From contig JAEYZX010000172.1 of assembly GCA_023427845.1 (NCBI GenBank), positions 1 through 18,255 of the forward strand: DNA of 18,255 bases, given 5' to 3'. Positions within the stretch are counted from its first letter, which is position 1; each line of letters begins with the position of its first letter. The notes beneath the pieces were generated by a model, which saw nothing but the letters and a program-made list of their open reading frames with translations, was not told the DNA's origin and searched no databases. Of this stretch, positions 7,679 to 14,507 are shown one piece after another. The stretch comes from Bacteroidota bacterium (GTDB taxonomy: Bacteria > Bacteroidota > Bacteroidia > Flavobacteriales > Flavobacteriaceae). The translations under genes and the position numbers were made by a program.

Positions 7679-9070
7679 ATGGTTCAGAATAAAAAGATAC
7701 ATTTCGAAATATCTGAAAGAAAAATCCTGCTTCGAATATTCGATGTCCTTTGGGTGCTTGTAGCTTTATTCCTCATCGGGAAGATTTTCAACTTCGATTA
7801 CTTTAATATCTCATCGTCAAACTTTTACTGGACAATCGTACTTGGATTATATATAACTGTCATTGGGACCGTTTTTGAAATGTACAATCTCCAGGTCGCA
7901 AGCAATGAGTTCCAAAGTATAAAAAGCATCATACTAACAGCATCGACAACGGTTCTTGCCTATTTGCTGACACCGATATTTACGCCGGTTCTGCCCTCAA
8001 ACCGTATGCAAATTTTGTTCTTTTATCTTGCAGTCATCGCCTCTCTTTTTATATGGCGGATGATATATGTGCGTTATTTTGCATCACAGCGGTTTGTGAA
8101 AAAAGTGATTCTGATATGCGATAGGGAGCAGGTTGAAGAACTCGCAAAAGGTCTCGAAAATGTAGATCCGCATTACAAAGTGATGGGGTTTGTGAACTCC
8201 GACAGCAATGCCGTTAAATTTACCGGCGACTATGTAACGAACATCGATATCGATAACCTTGAGCAGTTTGTTCGCGAAAATTCGGTTTCAGAAATTGTTA
8301 TCGCTTCGCAAAAAACAGATGGCATCACGGTAAATCTGTATAACCAATTGATTCATTTGCTTGAAAACGGATATATCATTCGCGAATATACCCAGGTTTA
8401 CGAGGCCATTACGCAACGGATTCCGGTTCAGTATGTGGCGCGCGATTTTTATCGGTATTTTCCATTCAGCCGAAGCAACCAAAATCACCTGTACCTGTTC
8501 GTTGTCCGTATACTTGAAGTGATCGTATCGATTTTAGGGTTGCTGTTCGGACTGCTGTTGCTTCCACTGATATTGATTGGCAACGCAATCGGTAATCGTG
8601 GAAAATTGTTTTATACGCAGGAGCGTGTCGGAAAGAATGGCGTGGTATTCAACATATTGAAATTCCGTACGATGATTCGCAACGCCGAGTTCAACGGAGC
8701 GGTATTCACGACGACAAACGATGTACGGGTAACGCCTTTCGGGAAAATTCTGCGGCGCACGAGGCTCGATGAATTCCCACAGTTCTACAATGTCTTAAAA
8801 GGCGAAATGGCTGTTATCGGTCCGCGGCCGGAACGCCCGGTTTTCGTCAGGGAAATCGCCGATGTAATGCCGTTCTATGAAACGCGCCACGTCGTAAAAC
8901 CCGGACTAACCGGATGGGCGCAGGTGAACTACTCGTATGGGGAAACGCTCGATGACAGCCTCATAAAACTGCAGTACGATTTGTACTACATCAAACACCG
9001 CAGTATCTTCCTCGATACCAACATTATTGTAAAAACATTCAGTACGATTTTGTTTTACCGCGGACAGTAG
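7679..9070 (+). CDS. exopolysaccharide polyprenyl glycosylphosphotransferase (initiating sugar transferase), 463 aa
   Basis: Initiates repeat-unit synthesis by moving a sugar-1-phosphate from a nucleotide sugar to undecaprenyl phosphate at the inner membrane. Four N-terminal hydrophobic segments (about 20-36, 49-67, 82-101, 111-130) are followed by a soluble nucleotide-binding-like domain (about 141-240). A further membrane hairpin (272-300) leads into the bacterial sugar transferase catalytic domain. That domain shows QERVG (314-318), KFRTM (328-332), RRTRLDEFPQ (359-368), GPRPERP (381-387), PGLTGWAQV (408-416) and YDLYYIKH (433-440), all expected for PF02397, and ends normally. The chosen ATG gives MVQNKKIHFE and leaves 40 nt after the preceding stop; an in-frame TTG at 7622 would overlap the GT4 gene and add an unlikely leader. 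This is the only widely spaced junction in the locus. The first sugar is not predictable. Confidence 0.93.
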   Translation: MVQNKKIHFEISERKILLRIFDVLWVLVALFLIGKIFNFDYFNISSSNFYWTIVLGLYITVIGTVFEMYNLQVASNEFQSIKSIILTASTTVLAYLLTPIFTPVLPSNRMQILFFYLAVIASLFIWRMIYVRYFASQRFVKKVILICDREQVEELAKGLENVDPHYKVMGFVNSDSNAVKFTGDYVTNIDIDNLEQFVRENSVSEIVIASQKTDGITVNLYNQLIHLLENGYIIREYTQVYEAITQRIPVQYVARDFYRYFPFSRSNQNHLYLFVVRILEVIVSILGLLFGLLLLPLILIGNAIGNRGKLFYTQERVGKNGVVFNILKFRTMIRNAEFNGAVFTTTNDVRVTPFGKILRRTRLDEFPQFYNVLKGEMAVIGPRPERPVFVREIADVMPFYETRHVVKPGLTGWAQVNYSYGETLDDSLIKLQYDLYYIKHRSIFLDTNIIVKTFSTILFYRGQ

Positions 9071-9142
9071 TTTAGTCACGCTTCGCTACAGACACGCTTC
9101 GCTTTGGAGGTTAGACCTCGCTAATAGAATTTTAAACTACTG
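9065..9142. repeat. inverted repeat enclosing two direct repeats and a small hairpin
   Basis: CAGTAGTTTA (9065-9074) and its exact reverse complement TAAACTACTG (9133-9142) bracket about 58 nt and overlap the stop codon of the sugar transferase gene. Inside are two copies of CACGCTTCGCT (9077-9087 and 9093-9103, spaced 16 nt), then GAGGT-TAG-ACCTC (9107-9119), a 5-bp hairpin, and a diverged third copy around ACCTCGCTA. The arrangement resembles a REP-like or miniature palindromic intergenic element, but no family is recognised and one copy alone cannot prove mobility. It may also act as a transcript end for the + strand. Confidence 0.55.
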
Positions 9143-9169
9143 ATTAATGCGACTTTGATCCGGACGTTT

Positions 9170-9215
9170 CTTCGTGTCGGTCTATCTGTACGAGGCTAAT
9201 GCCCGACAGGCGAAG
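9170..9215. terminator. probable hairpin between convergent genes
   Basis: CTTCGTGTCGG (9170-9180) pairs with CCGACA-GG-CGAAG (9203-9215): 6 bp plus 5 bp, separated by a 2-nt bulge, with a 22-nt loop. It lies just beyond the stop of the leftward DUF4105 gene and downstream of the rightward sugar transferase gene, where a shared terminator would be useful. Neither side has a clear T-tract, so rho-independent termination is uncertain. The GCGAAGC at 9210-9216 is also complementary to the GCTTCGC units at 9080-9086 and 9096-9102, so alternative folds are possible. Confidence 0.45.
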
Positions 9216-9222
9216 CAATTCC

Positions 9223-10359
9223 TCACGCGGGCCGCAACTGCACGGTTGGTTTCGAATCAATGATACTGCGTCCAAGCAATACCAACTGCGCGACCAAAAC
9301 CGGAAGCACAATAATCAAATGGATTTTATTCAGCATCCAGATTATATATATCGCGATGCAGGCGATAAGCACAATTGATGTGTAGTAAATTGCGCGCTTG
9401 TTCTTACGCAACATAAAATAAGCCATCAACAAAAGCAGAGGGTTAAATAACAACGCATTGTAATTCGATCCGAGCTCCCCGTGGTAAGAATATAGTCCGG
9501 CAACACTAAAAAATAACCCGATCGCACCCAAAATGAGCCAATAAATCACAGTAACCGTCCGGCTTTTCGAGACTACAACCAACATCACAAGCACAAAATA
9601 CGTGATCGGGTTGTTCCACCAGCGTCCGGATGGTTTAGGGACCTCATATTCCATCCATGTTTTGGACTGTTTCATCAATGGACTTCCGTCGATTTGCGCT
9701 ACTTCGATGCTTTGAAGCAGCTCAATCGGAAGAAAGATCTTTTCTGCTTTTTGGTCGACTTTCGTCCCAAAAATGATGCTCGTGCCAAGCTGCTCATAAA
9801 AATGATTGTCGAAATACGGGTACAATACTTCGCGATACGTTAGATCGGTGTTTTTTATTTTCGTCAGTACTTCGTTGCCCAGAATGCGATTGATCAAATC
9901 CGCTACCATAGTCGTGCAGTTGCGGTCGATGAATTTATATGTGTAAAACCGTTTTTCGGAGGCCATCGTCGCATTCAGTTCATCAAGCAATTGTTGCTTT
10001 TGCGATGGTGTCATCACAAGTTGTTGTTCCCAAACCGAACGTTGTTCATAATTATATGCATACATGAAATCCTCAAAACTATCGGATGTTACAAAATACT
10101 GAAGATCGCCTTTAGAGAATTTCGCGACAAAATTTGGCGTATTGAAATCGAATGCTCCATAATTGTAAACTACATCCAAATGTTGCGCGGGATCGGATAT
10201 TCGGATTGCAGTATGTCCAAAAAGGGAATACATTTCATTTCCGAGTCCGCATGTAAGGACACTGACTTCGGCATTTTCTGACAGTTTCACTGATTGGCCC
10301 GTGGAAATGGCACAAAATGAAAGGGTAAAAAACAAAAGGAATTTTTGAACGGGATTCAT
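9223..10359 (-). CDS. DUF4105 (Lnb N-terminal-domain-like) membrane protein, 378 aa
   Basis: Envelope protein of unproven function. MNPVQKFLLFFTLSFCAISTGQS is a signal peptide. Residues 24-245 form the exported domain with the family blocks LTCGLGNEMYSLFGHTAIRI (35-54), YNYGAFDF (66-73) and FIDRNCTTM (143-151). His49 and Cys148 are attractive candidates for a catalytic pair, since DUF4105 has been thought papain-like; that is inference. About five C-terminal membrane segments follow (roughly 253-264, 270-288, 303-317, 326-341, 347-364). The first ATG is used; a TTG six codons upstream is less likely. Its start lies 37 nt after the stop of the PorV-family gene on the same strand, so the two are probably cotranscribed. 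It could be an amidase or acyl/peptidase-type enzyme acting on lipoprotein or peptidoglycan, but nothing here settles that. Confidence 0.85.
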   Translation of the reverse strand: MNPVQKFLLFFTLSFCAISTGQSVKLSENAEVSVLTCGLGNEMYSLFGHTAIRISDPAQHLDVVYNYGAFDFNTPNFVAKFSKGDLQYFVTSDSFEDFMYAYNYEQRSVWEQQLVMTPSQKQQLLDELNATMASEKRFYTYKFIDRNCTTMVADLINRILGNEVLTKIKNTDLTYREVLYPYFDNHFYEQLGTSIIFGTKVDQKAEKIFLPIELLQSIEVAQIDGSPLMKQSKTWMEYEVPKPSGRWWNNPITYFVLVMLVVVSKSRTVTVIYWLILGAIGLFFSVAGLYSYHGELGSNYNALLFNPLLLLMAYFMLRKNKRAIYYTSIVLIACIAIYIIWMLNKIHLIIVLPVLVAQLVLLGRSIIDSKPTVQLRPA

Positions 10360-10396
10360 TCGGAAGATTTTGTGCAATTTACAGAAATTAGCCGCA

Positions 10397-11464
10397 CTAT
10401 CTAAAAATCGACAAATCGACTTTCAGGGAAAAAATATTCGAATACAGCGCCGCACTTTGGTCGCCCAAATCGGTCAGCGCATAATCGACCTGAATGCCTT
10501 TGTACTTGAATCCGACACCAATGTTGGGCTGGAAACCAACTTTATCGCTTCCATCAATTTGTTTGATGTTTTGGAAATTTCCGACGCCGGCGCGTACGAA
10601 TACCAGGTCGGTATATCCGAATTCAAATCCGATTGCCGGATCGATACTTGCAATTTCGGTTGAAATGATATCATTGGTTTGTTCGAAACGCACATTCAGG
10701 TTGGTCGCCGTCAAAAGCGTCATGTCGTTATGGAATTCGAATAATTTCGAAACACCGAACTGGGCTTTCGGAAGAGTAATTTCACTTGCTTCGGGAAGTT
10801 CCTGGTTTTGTCCTTCAATTGCATCCTGAACCGCTGCATAAGCATCTTCGTCGATTGCCCAAATGTTATACGTGGTCGTAATGTCGCGAACCATCAAACC
10901 AAATTTCCAATCGTTGCGTTCAAATTGCAGTCCGAGGTCGAACCCAAATCCCCATGAACTTGCAAAATCCCCAATGATGCGTCGGATCACCTTAGCGTTC
11001 ACGCCATATTGAAATCCGGGTACCTGAAGTTTGCGTGCATAAGAAAACGTAACGCCATAATCAGCGGTAGAAAAAAGGCTGATGCGGTTGTAGTCAATAT
11101 TTCCCTGATCGTCGATGAGTTGAGTGGTATTCAATATGTCATCCACTCCAAAGCGAATAACCGATACTCCCCAGGCGCTGCGGTCATCAATCGGCATCGC
11201 AAATGCGGCGTAGTCGTATTGGGCAATGTTTGCAAAATAACTCGCATGCATTGCGGCCACCTGTTTGTCCTCGACTGCAATCAAACCGGCCGGATTCCAG
11301 TATCCCGAATTCACATCCGACGAACTTGCCGTCACCGCATTCGACATACCGAGTGCAGCCGCATCAACGCCAATATTCATGAATTCGTTCGAATACTTCC
11401 TTACTGCCTGGGAGTAACTGAAAGTAGTAACGAAAAAAAGGATGAGCAGCGGAATTTTTTTCAA
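10397..11464 (-). CDS. PorV/PorQ-family outer-membrane beta-barrel protein, TTG start, 355 aa
   Basis: A secreted outer-membrane protein of the FadL-like PorV/PorQ (UPF0164) family, whose best-known member helps release type IX secretion substrates. MKKIPLLILFFVTTFSYSQ is a signal peptide. The hallmark follows: KYSNEFMNIGVDAAALGMSN (23-42) and SSDVNSGYWNPAGL (48-61). The rest is alternating beta strand with many aromatic residues and ends in the terminal strand FSLKVDLSIFR. No ATG fits: an ATG at 11551 in frame lies upstream of a good -7 box (11500-11507), and translating from it buries the signal peptide. TTG at 11464 is therefore chosen. No other T9SS gene is in the window and the DUF4105 gene follows, so it is likely a paralogue outside the core secretion genes. 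Cargo or ligand is unknown. Confidence 0.8.
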   Translation of the reverse strand: MKKIPLLILFFVTTFSYSQAVRKYSNEFMNIGVDAAALGMSNAVTASSSDVNSGYWNPAGLIAVEDKQVAAMHASYFANIAQYDYAAFAMPIDDRSAWGVSVIRFGVDDILNTTQLIDDQGNIDYNRISLFSTADYGVTFSYARKLQVPGFQYGVNAKVIRRIIGDFASSWGFGFDLGLQFERNDWKFGLMVRDITTTYNIWAIDEDAYAAVQDAIEGQNQELPEASEITLPKAQFGVSKLFEFHNDMTLLTATNLNVRFEQTNDIISTEIASIDPAIGFEFGYTDLVFVRAGVGNFQNIKQIDGSDKVGFQPNIGVGFKYKGIQVDYALTDLGDQSAALYSNIFSLKVDLSIFR

Positions 11465-11499
11465 AGCAATTTTTTTAACCAGTCTGATCGTTAAGGTCG

Positions 11500-11507
11500 C
11501 AAAAGTA
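11500..11507 (-). promoter_or_regulatory. -7 promoter box for the PorV-family gene
   Basis: Read on the - strand the bases are TACTTTTG, a full match to the Bacteroidota -7 consensus TAnnTTTG. A TTG triplet lies 24 nt upstream (11532-11534), slightly beyond the usual spacing, so the -33 part is weak. Transcription would begin near 11493-11496, about 30 nt before the proposed TTG start at 11464, and excludes the upstream ATG at 11551. Confidence 0.55.
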
Positions 11508-11600
11508 TAAATTTTAATTGAGCCGTCGGCACAATACCGCGCGCATCGCAAATGCAGGTAAATCTGTCTTAAAAACGTAATGTGCTTTAACTTATTGTGC

Positions 11601-11608
11601 TAAATTTG
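11601..11608 (+). promoter_or_regulatory. -7 promoter box for pssA
   Basis: TAAATTTG matches the Bacteroidota -7 consensus TAnnTTTG exactly and lies 25 nt before the pssA ATG, giving a short leader of roughly 20 nt. No convincing TTG box is seen 17-23 nt upstream. It points away from the promoter of the PorV-family gene, about 94 nt to the left. Confidence 0.55.
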
Positions 11609-11633
11609 TCGGAAACCTAATAGCAACAGTACA

Positions 11634-12344
11634 ATGAGCGTGAAACGGCATGTCCCAAATTTTATAACATTACTCAATTTATTGTCCGGTTGCATTGCGC
11701 TGGTATTCGCGTTTGAAGAAAATTTCGTTTTGGCATTTTACTTTGTCGCCCTTGGTATATTCTTTGACTTCTTCGACGGATTTTTCGCACGGATTTTTAA
11801 GGTTGCAGGCCCGCTTGGCGTACAATTGGATTCGCTTGCCGATATGGTTACCAGCGGTGTTGTACCGGGAGTTGTGATGTACAAAATGTTGTTGAACACC
11901 GTTCCGGGACATGACCTGCATCCATTCGTGCCCTATATCGGATTCCTGATTACACTTGGCTCGTGTTACCGCCTCGCGAAATTCAACATCGATACGCGTC
12001 AATCGGATTCGTTCATCGGTCTCCCAACGCCTGCAAATGCGCTATTGATATTGAGCCTTCCGCTGGTCTTGGCCAATACCGATTCGCTTACCATGCTTGA
12101 ATTATTGGTCAATCCGTATGTATTACTTGCGGTTACAATCTTCAGCGCCTTTATACTTAATGCCGAATTGCCGTTGTTTTCGCTGAAAGTCAAAAAGTTT
12201 ACACTAAAGGAAAATCTGCTTCAAATCATTTTCCTTGCGCTTTCACTGGTTCTTTTGGTGTTCTTCGACTATCTTGGCGTGACGCTGACGATTTTGATGT
12301 ATGTGGTTTTATCGGCAATAGCCAATAGCTTCAGAAAAACGTAA
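11634..12344 (+). CDS. pssA: CDP-diacylglycerol--serine O-phosphatidyltransferase, 236 aa
   Basis: Makes phosphatidylserine, the precursor of phosphatidylethanolamine, from CDP-diacylglycerol and serine in the inner membrane. The CDP-alcohol phosphatidyltransferase motif is complete: Asp45, Asp48-Gly49, Ala52-Arg53, Gly62, Asp66 and Asp70 in the spacing D-x2-DG-x2-AR-x8-G-x3-D-x3-D. The N-terminus KRHVPNFITLLNLLSGCIAL is typical of the bacterial membrane-bound PssA subgroup. About six hydrophobic segments account for most of the chain. Length fits the family. An alternative CDP-alcohol transferase (for example PgsA) is less likely, because the NFIT-LNLLSG start and the long C-terminal membrane half follow PssA. 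A -7 box lies 25 nt upstream. The TAA stop shares its last base with the ATG of the GH25 gene (TAATG). Confidence 0.92.
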   Translation: MSVKRHVPNFITLLNLLSGCIALVFAFEENFVLAFYFVALGIFFDFFDGFFARIFKVAGPLGVQLDSLADMVTSGVVPGVVMYKMLLNTVPGHDLHPFVPYIGFLITLGSCYRLAKFNIDTRQSDSFIGLPTPANALLILSLPLVLANTDSLTMLELLVNPYVLLAVTIFSAFILNAELPLFSLKVKKFTLKENLLQIIFLALSLVLLVFFDYLGVTLTILMYVVLSAIANSFRKT

Positions 12345-13192
12345 TGAAACGCCGAGCTTCTAAATCTCCGGCGAGGCGAAAAGTTGCGCGCGGCAAAAAG
12401 AATCCGTATATAAAATTCGTCATAATCGGTTTAATCGTGGTCTTCATTGGCTCGTTTTCGTATTATTATCGCGACGGACTTGCCTATTACCTCGGTTTTA
12501 AATCCGATAAAGCGCTTCGCGATGCCGCAGCCGACAAAAGGCTTGCAGATTTGCGAAACATCCAGATTCTTGTCAAGCACGACGGAATGGCGGTCGGATT
12601 TGATGTTTCCGAATATCAAGGGAAAATAAACTGGGCTGAAGTCGATTCGATTGATGCGTACCAATTCGAGTTTGTATTTATTCGTGCGACGGCGGGCAAG
12701 GATAAGGTTGATGCAAAGTTTCAAAAGAATTGGCTTGCGGCTAAAAACTCAAATTTACTGTGTGGCGCGTATCATTATTATCGGCCCAACGAAAATTCGA
12801 TCGAGCAGGCTAACAATTTTATCAAAACGGTAAAACTTCGTCCGGGCGATTTGCCTCCGGTGCTCGACATCGAACAACTTCCCGAAACGCAATCGATCGA
12901 CAGCCTCAAAATGGGCTTGCGGCGCTGGTTGAATCGCGTCGAAAATCATTATAAGGTCAAGCCGATAATTTATTCAGGCGAACGGTATTATGCCGACTTT
13001 CTTAAGGAAGAGTTTGCCGGGTACAAATTTTGGATTGCGAATTATAATTTCTTTGTTGGAAGTATTGACAAAGACTGGCTGTTTTGGCAATTCACAGAAA
13101 AAGGAACTGTCAACGGAATCAAAGGCAACGTAGACCTGAATGTGTTTAACGGAAATGCAGAGGCGCTCGACGCGTTGACGATAAAGCGATGA
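12344..13192 (+). CDS. membrane-anchored GH25 lysozyme-like protein, 282 aa
   Basis: Predicted peptidoglycan muramidase held in the inner membrane with its domain in the periplasm. The first 24 residues are very basic (MKRRASKSPARRKVARGKKN), residues 24-42 form one membrane segment, and the positive-inside rule puts the rest outside. The GH25 domain spans about 83-275: GFDVSEYQG (85-93, Asp87), RATAG (114-118), GAYHYYRP (141-148), LDIEQ (174-178, with Asp175 and Glu177 as the catalytic DxE), IIYSGE (208-213), WIANY (230-234), WQF (248-250) and NVDLNVF (262-268). All expected catalytic residues are present. It is joined to pssA by a 1-nt stop/start overlap and probably shares its promoter. It serves housekeeping wall turnover more likely than phage lysis, since no phage gene is nearby. 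Confidence 0.9.
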   Translation: MKRRASKSPARRKVARGKKNPYIKFVIIGLIVVFIGSFSYYYRDGLAYYLGFKSDKALRDAAADKRLADLRNIQILVKHDGMAVGFDVSEYQGKINWAEVDSIDAYQFEFVFIRATAGKDKVDAKFQKNWLAAKNSNLLCGAYHYYRPNENSIEQANNFIKTVKLRPGDLPPVLDIEQLPETQSIDSLKMGLRRWLNRVENHYKVKPIIYSGERYYADFLKEEFAGYKFWIANYNFFVGSIDKDWLFWQFTEKGTVNGIKGNVDLNVFNGNAEALDALTIKR

Positions 13193-13193
13193 A

Positions 13194-13937
13194 TTATTGA
13201 AAATCGAGCTTTTTCTTACGGAGTTCGAAATTTTGTCCGAGATAAACCCGGCGCACCATTTCATCTTCAACAAGTTCTTCGGGAACCCCGGCTTTTAGGA
13301 TTCCGCCTTCAAACATCAGATAGGTCTTATCGGTAATGGCAAGGGTTTCCTGAACGTTGTGATCGGTTATCAGGATTCCGATGTTTTTGTTTTTAAGCTG
13401 GGCAACGATTCGCTGAATGTCTTCAACCGCAACGGGATCTACACCGGCGAAAGGTTCATCAAGCAGAATGAATTTTGGATCAGTCGCGAGAGCGCGCGCG
13501 ATTTCAGTACGCCGCCGTTCACCACCGGAAAGCAGGTCCCCGCGGTTTGTCCGAATGTGTTCAAGACTGAACTCATCGATAAGGGATTCCATTTTTGCTT
13601 CCTGTTCGGCTTTTGAAAGTTTCGTCAGTTGCAGTACGCTGAGAATGTTGTCTTCGATGCTGAGTTTCCTGAAAACCGAGGCTTCCTGTGCGAGATAACC
13701 AATTCCGTGCTGCGCACGTTTGTACATCGGAAAGTCGGTAATGTTCATGTCATCGAGATAGATGTTTCCGCTATTGGGTTTCACCAACCCCACAATCATA
13801 TAGAAAGACGTGGTTTTTCCGGCACCATTCGGACCCAAAAGTCCGACGATTTCGCCTTGGTTGACTTCAACCGAAATCCCTTTTACGACACTTCGCTTTT
13901 TGTAGGTTTTGATGAGGTTTTCTGCTCGTAAGATCAT
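13194..13937 (-). CDS. lptB: LPS export ABC transporter ATP-binding protein LptB, 247 aa
   Basis: Cytoplasmic ATPase of the LptB2FGC complex that extracts LPS from the inner membrane and drives it to the outer membrane. Walker A is GPNGAGKT (35-42), the Q-loop lies in GIGYLAQEASVFRKLS (78-93), the signature is LSGGE (136-140), Walker B is FILLDEPF (157-163 and next residue), and the switch His is His193 in ILITDHNVQETL. YLAQEASVFRKL, FAGVDPVAV and ITDHNVQETL distinguish LptB from generic ABC ATPases. Length fits. It is the last gene of the leftward kdsD-tatC-AhpD-like-lptB group, with a 147-nt gap before it that may hold its own promoter. Its stop is 1 nt from the stop of the oncoming GH25 gene. 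LptF, LptG and LptC are not nearby. Confidence 0.96.
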   Translation of the reverse strand: MILRAENLIKTYKKRSVVKGISVEVNQGEIVGLLGPNGAGKTTSFYMIVGLVKPNSGNIYLDDMNITDFPMYKRAQHGIGYLAQEASVFRKLSIEDNILSVLQLTKLSKAEQEAKMESLIDEFSLEHIRTNRGDLLSGGERRRTEIARALATDPKFILLDEPFAGVDPVAVEDIQRIVAQLKNKNIGILITDHNVQETLAITDKTYLMFEGGILKAGVPEELVEDEMVRRVYLGQNFELRKKKLDFQ

Positions 13938-14036
13938 AATAATTTACCAACGTAACAATTTATAAATGTACCAATGTAGTCAATTGGATTTGGCCGCAAA
14001 TTAAGGCTTATTCTTTCAGAATGATTTGCAATTAAC

Positions 14037-14076
14037 AAATTGTTGTCAGAATCAACATGCACTCTTACAACAATTT
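14037..14076 (-). terminator. AT-rich hairpin after the AhpD-like gene
   Basis: AAATTGTTGT (14037-14046) is the exact reverse complement of ACAACAATTT (14067-14076), giving a 10-bp stem with a 20-nt loop starting 9 nt after the stop of the leftward AhpD-like gene. Only three of the ten pairs are G-C and there is no obvious T-tract beyond it, so termination is possible but weak. The right arm overlaps the second AATTTG-type repeat unit. Confidence 0.35.
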
Positions 14077-14099
14077 CCAAATTGCTACATTTTCAAATT
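14068..14099 (-). repeat. two AATTTG-type repeat units at the end of the AhpD-like gene
   Basis: Read on the - strand, AATTTGAAAATGTAGC (14099-14084) is followed directly by AATTTGGAAATTGTTG (14083-14068). The first unit contains the last codons (TTG AAA ATG) and TAG stop of the AhpD-like gene. Similar strings of AATTTGAAAATG and CAATT units are, as far as I recall, common in flavobacterial intergenic DNA. Related AT-rich words (ACCAA, ACAATT, TGTACCAAT) continue through 13941-13990 up to lptB. Their function is unknown. Confidence 0.5.
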
Positions 14100-14441
14100 A
14101 GCATTTTCCAAAGCTTCCCAAAATTCATACGCCCGCCTCAGATGCGGAATAACTATCGTGCCGCCAACAAGCGTTGCGATGCCCATGGCTTCCATCATTT
14201 CCTCTTTGGTGACGCCGTTTTTATGGCTCGTTTCGAGATGGTATTTCACGCAGTCGTCACATCGTAAAACCGTAGAAGCTACAAGTCCGAGCAGCTCTTT
14301 TGTCTTTACATCCAGCGCACCTTCCGCGTAAGCGTTGGTATCGAGGTTGAAAATGCGTTTTATGACTTTGTTGTTGTCGCTCAGCAATTTTTCGTTCATC
14401 CGCGAGCGGTATTCGTTGAATTCGTTTACTATATCAGCCAT
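14085..14441 (-). CDS. carboxymuconolactone decarboxylase family protein, AhpD-like, 118 aa
   Basis: Small all-alpha protein of the CMD/AhpD superfamily. The AhpD-type redox motif is present: Cys61-x2-Cys64-x3-His68 in LRCDDCVKYH, with the flanking LLGLVASTVL and the second conserved helix MMEAMGIATLVGGTIVIPHL (82-101). The intact Cys pair suggests a thiol-disulfide or peroxidase-reducing activity rather than the lactone decarboxylase reaction that names the family; no ahpC is nearby. It is complete for a single-domain member and starts at an ATG 66 nt after the tatC stop. From memory this gene commonly stands between tatC and lptB in flavobacteria, but its link to either is unknown. Its last codons overlap a repeat unit, so the C-terminus may vary between strains. 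Confidence 0.88.
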   Translation of the reverse strand: MADIVNEFNEYRSRMNEKLLSDNNKVIKRIFNLDTNAYAEGALDVKTKELLGLVASTVLRCDDCVKYHLETSHKNGVTKEEMMEAMGIATLVGGTIVIPHLRRAYEFWEALENANLKM

Positions 14442-14447
14442 TTTACT

Positions 14448-14497
14448 AATTAAACAATTATACTATAGATGTACCAATTAAACAATCATCACTATAG
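14448..14497. repeat. imperfect direct repeat in the tatC to AhpD-like gap
   Basis: A 21-nt unit at 14448-14468 (starts AATTAAACAATTATACTATA) recurs as a 22-nt unit at 14476-14497 (starts AATTAAACAATCATCACTAT), with a period of about 28 nt. The units differ by one substitution and a one-base indel plus flanking change. The linker contains ATGTACCAATT, a word also found nearly intact before lptB at 13966-13976. The repeat fills most of the 66-nt gap. It may come from slippage or from the same intergenic repeat family as 14068-14099. No regulatory role can be shown. Confidence 0.6.
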
Positions 14498-14507
14498 CAG
14501 TAGATTA

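Noticed and set aside
9075..9106. Possible CRISPR-like repeats (CACGCTTCGCT twice)
   Set aside because: Only two short copies with a 16-nt period and no spacers of the right length; no cas gene in the window.
9071..9222. tRNA or small structured RNA gene in the repeat-rich gap
   Set aside because: No cloverleaf, TTCGA-type T-loop arrangement or CCA end was found; the pairing is explained by simple inverted repeats.
11009..11494. 161-residue + strand reading frame over the PorV-family gene
   Set aside because: Complements the hallmark N-terminal motifs of the barrel protein and shows no domain.
12344..13192. GH25 protein as a phage endolysin and sign of a prophage
   Set aside because: It has a membrane anchor, is coupled to pssA, and no phage structural, holin or integrase gene is present.
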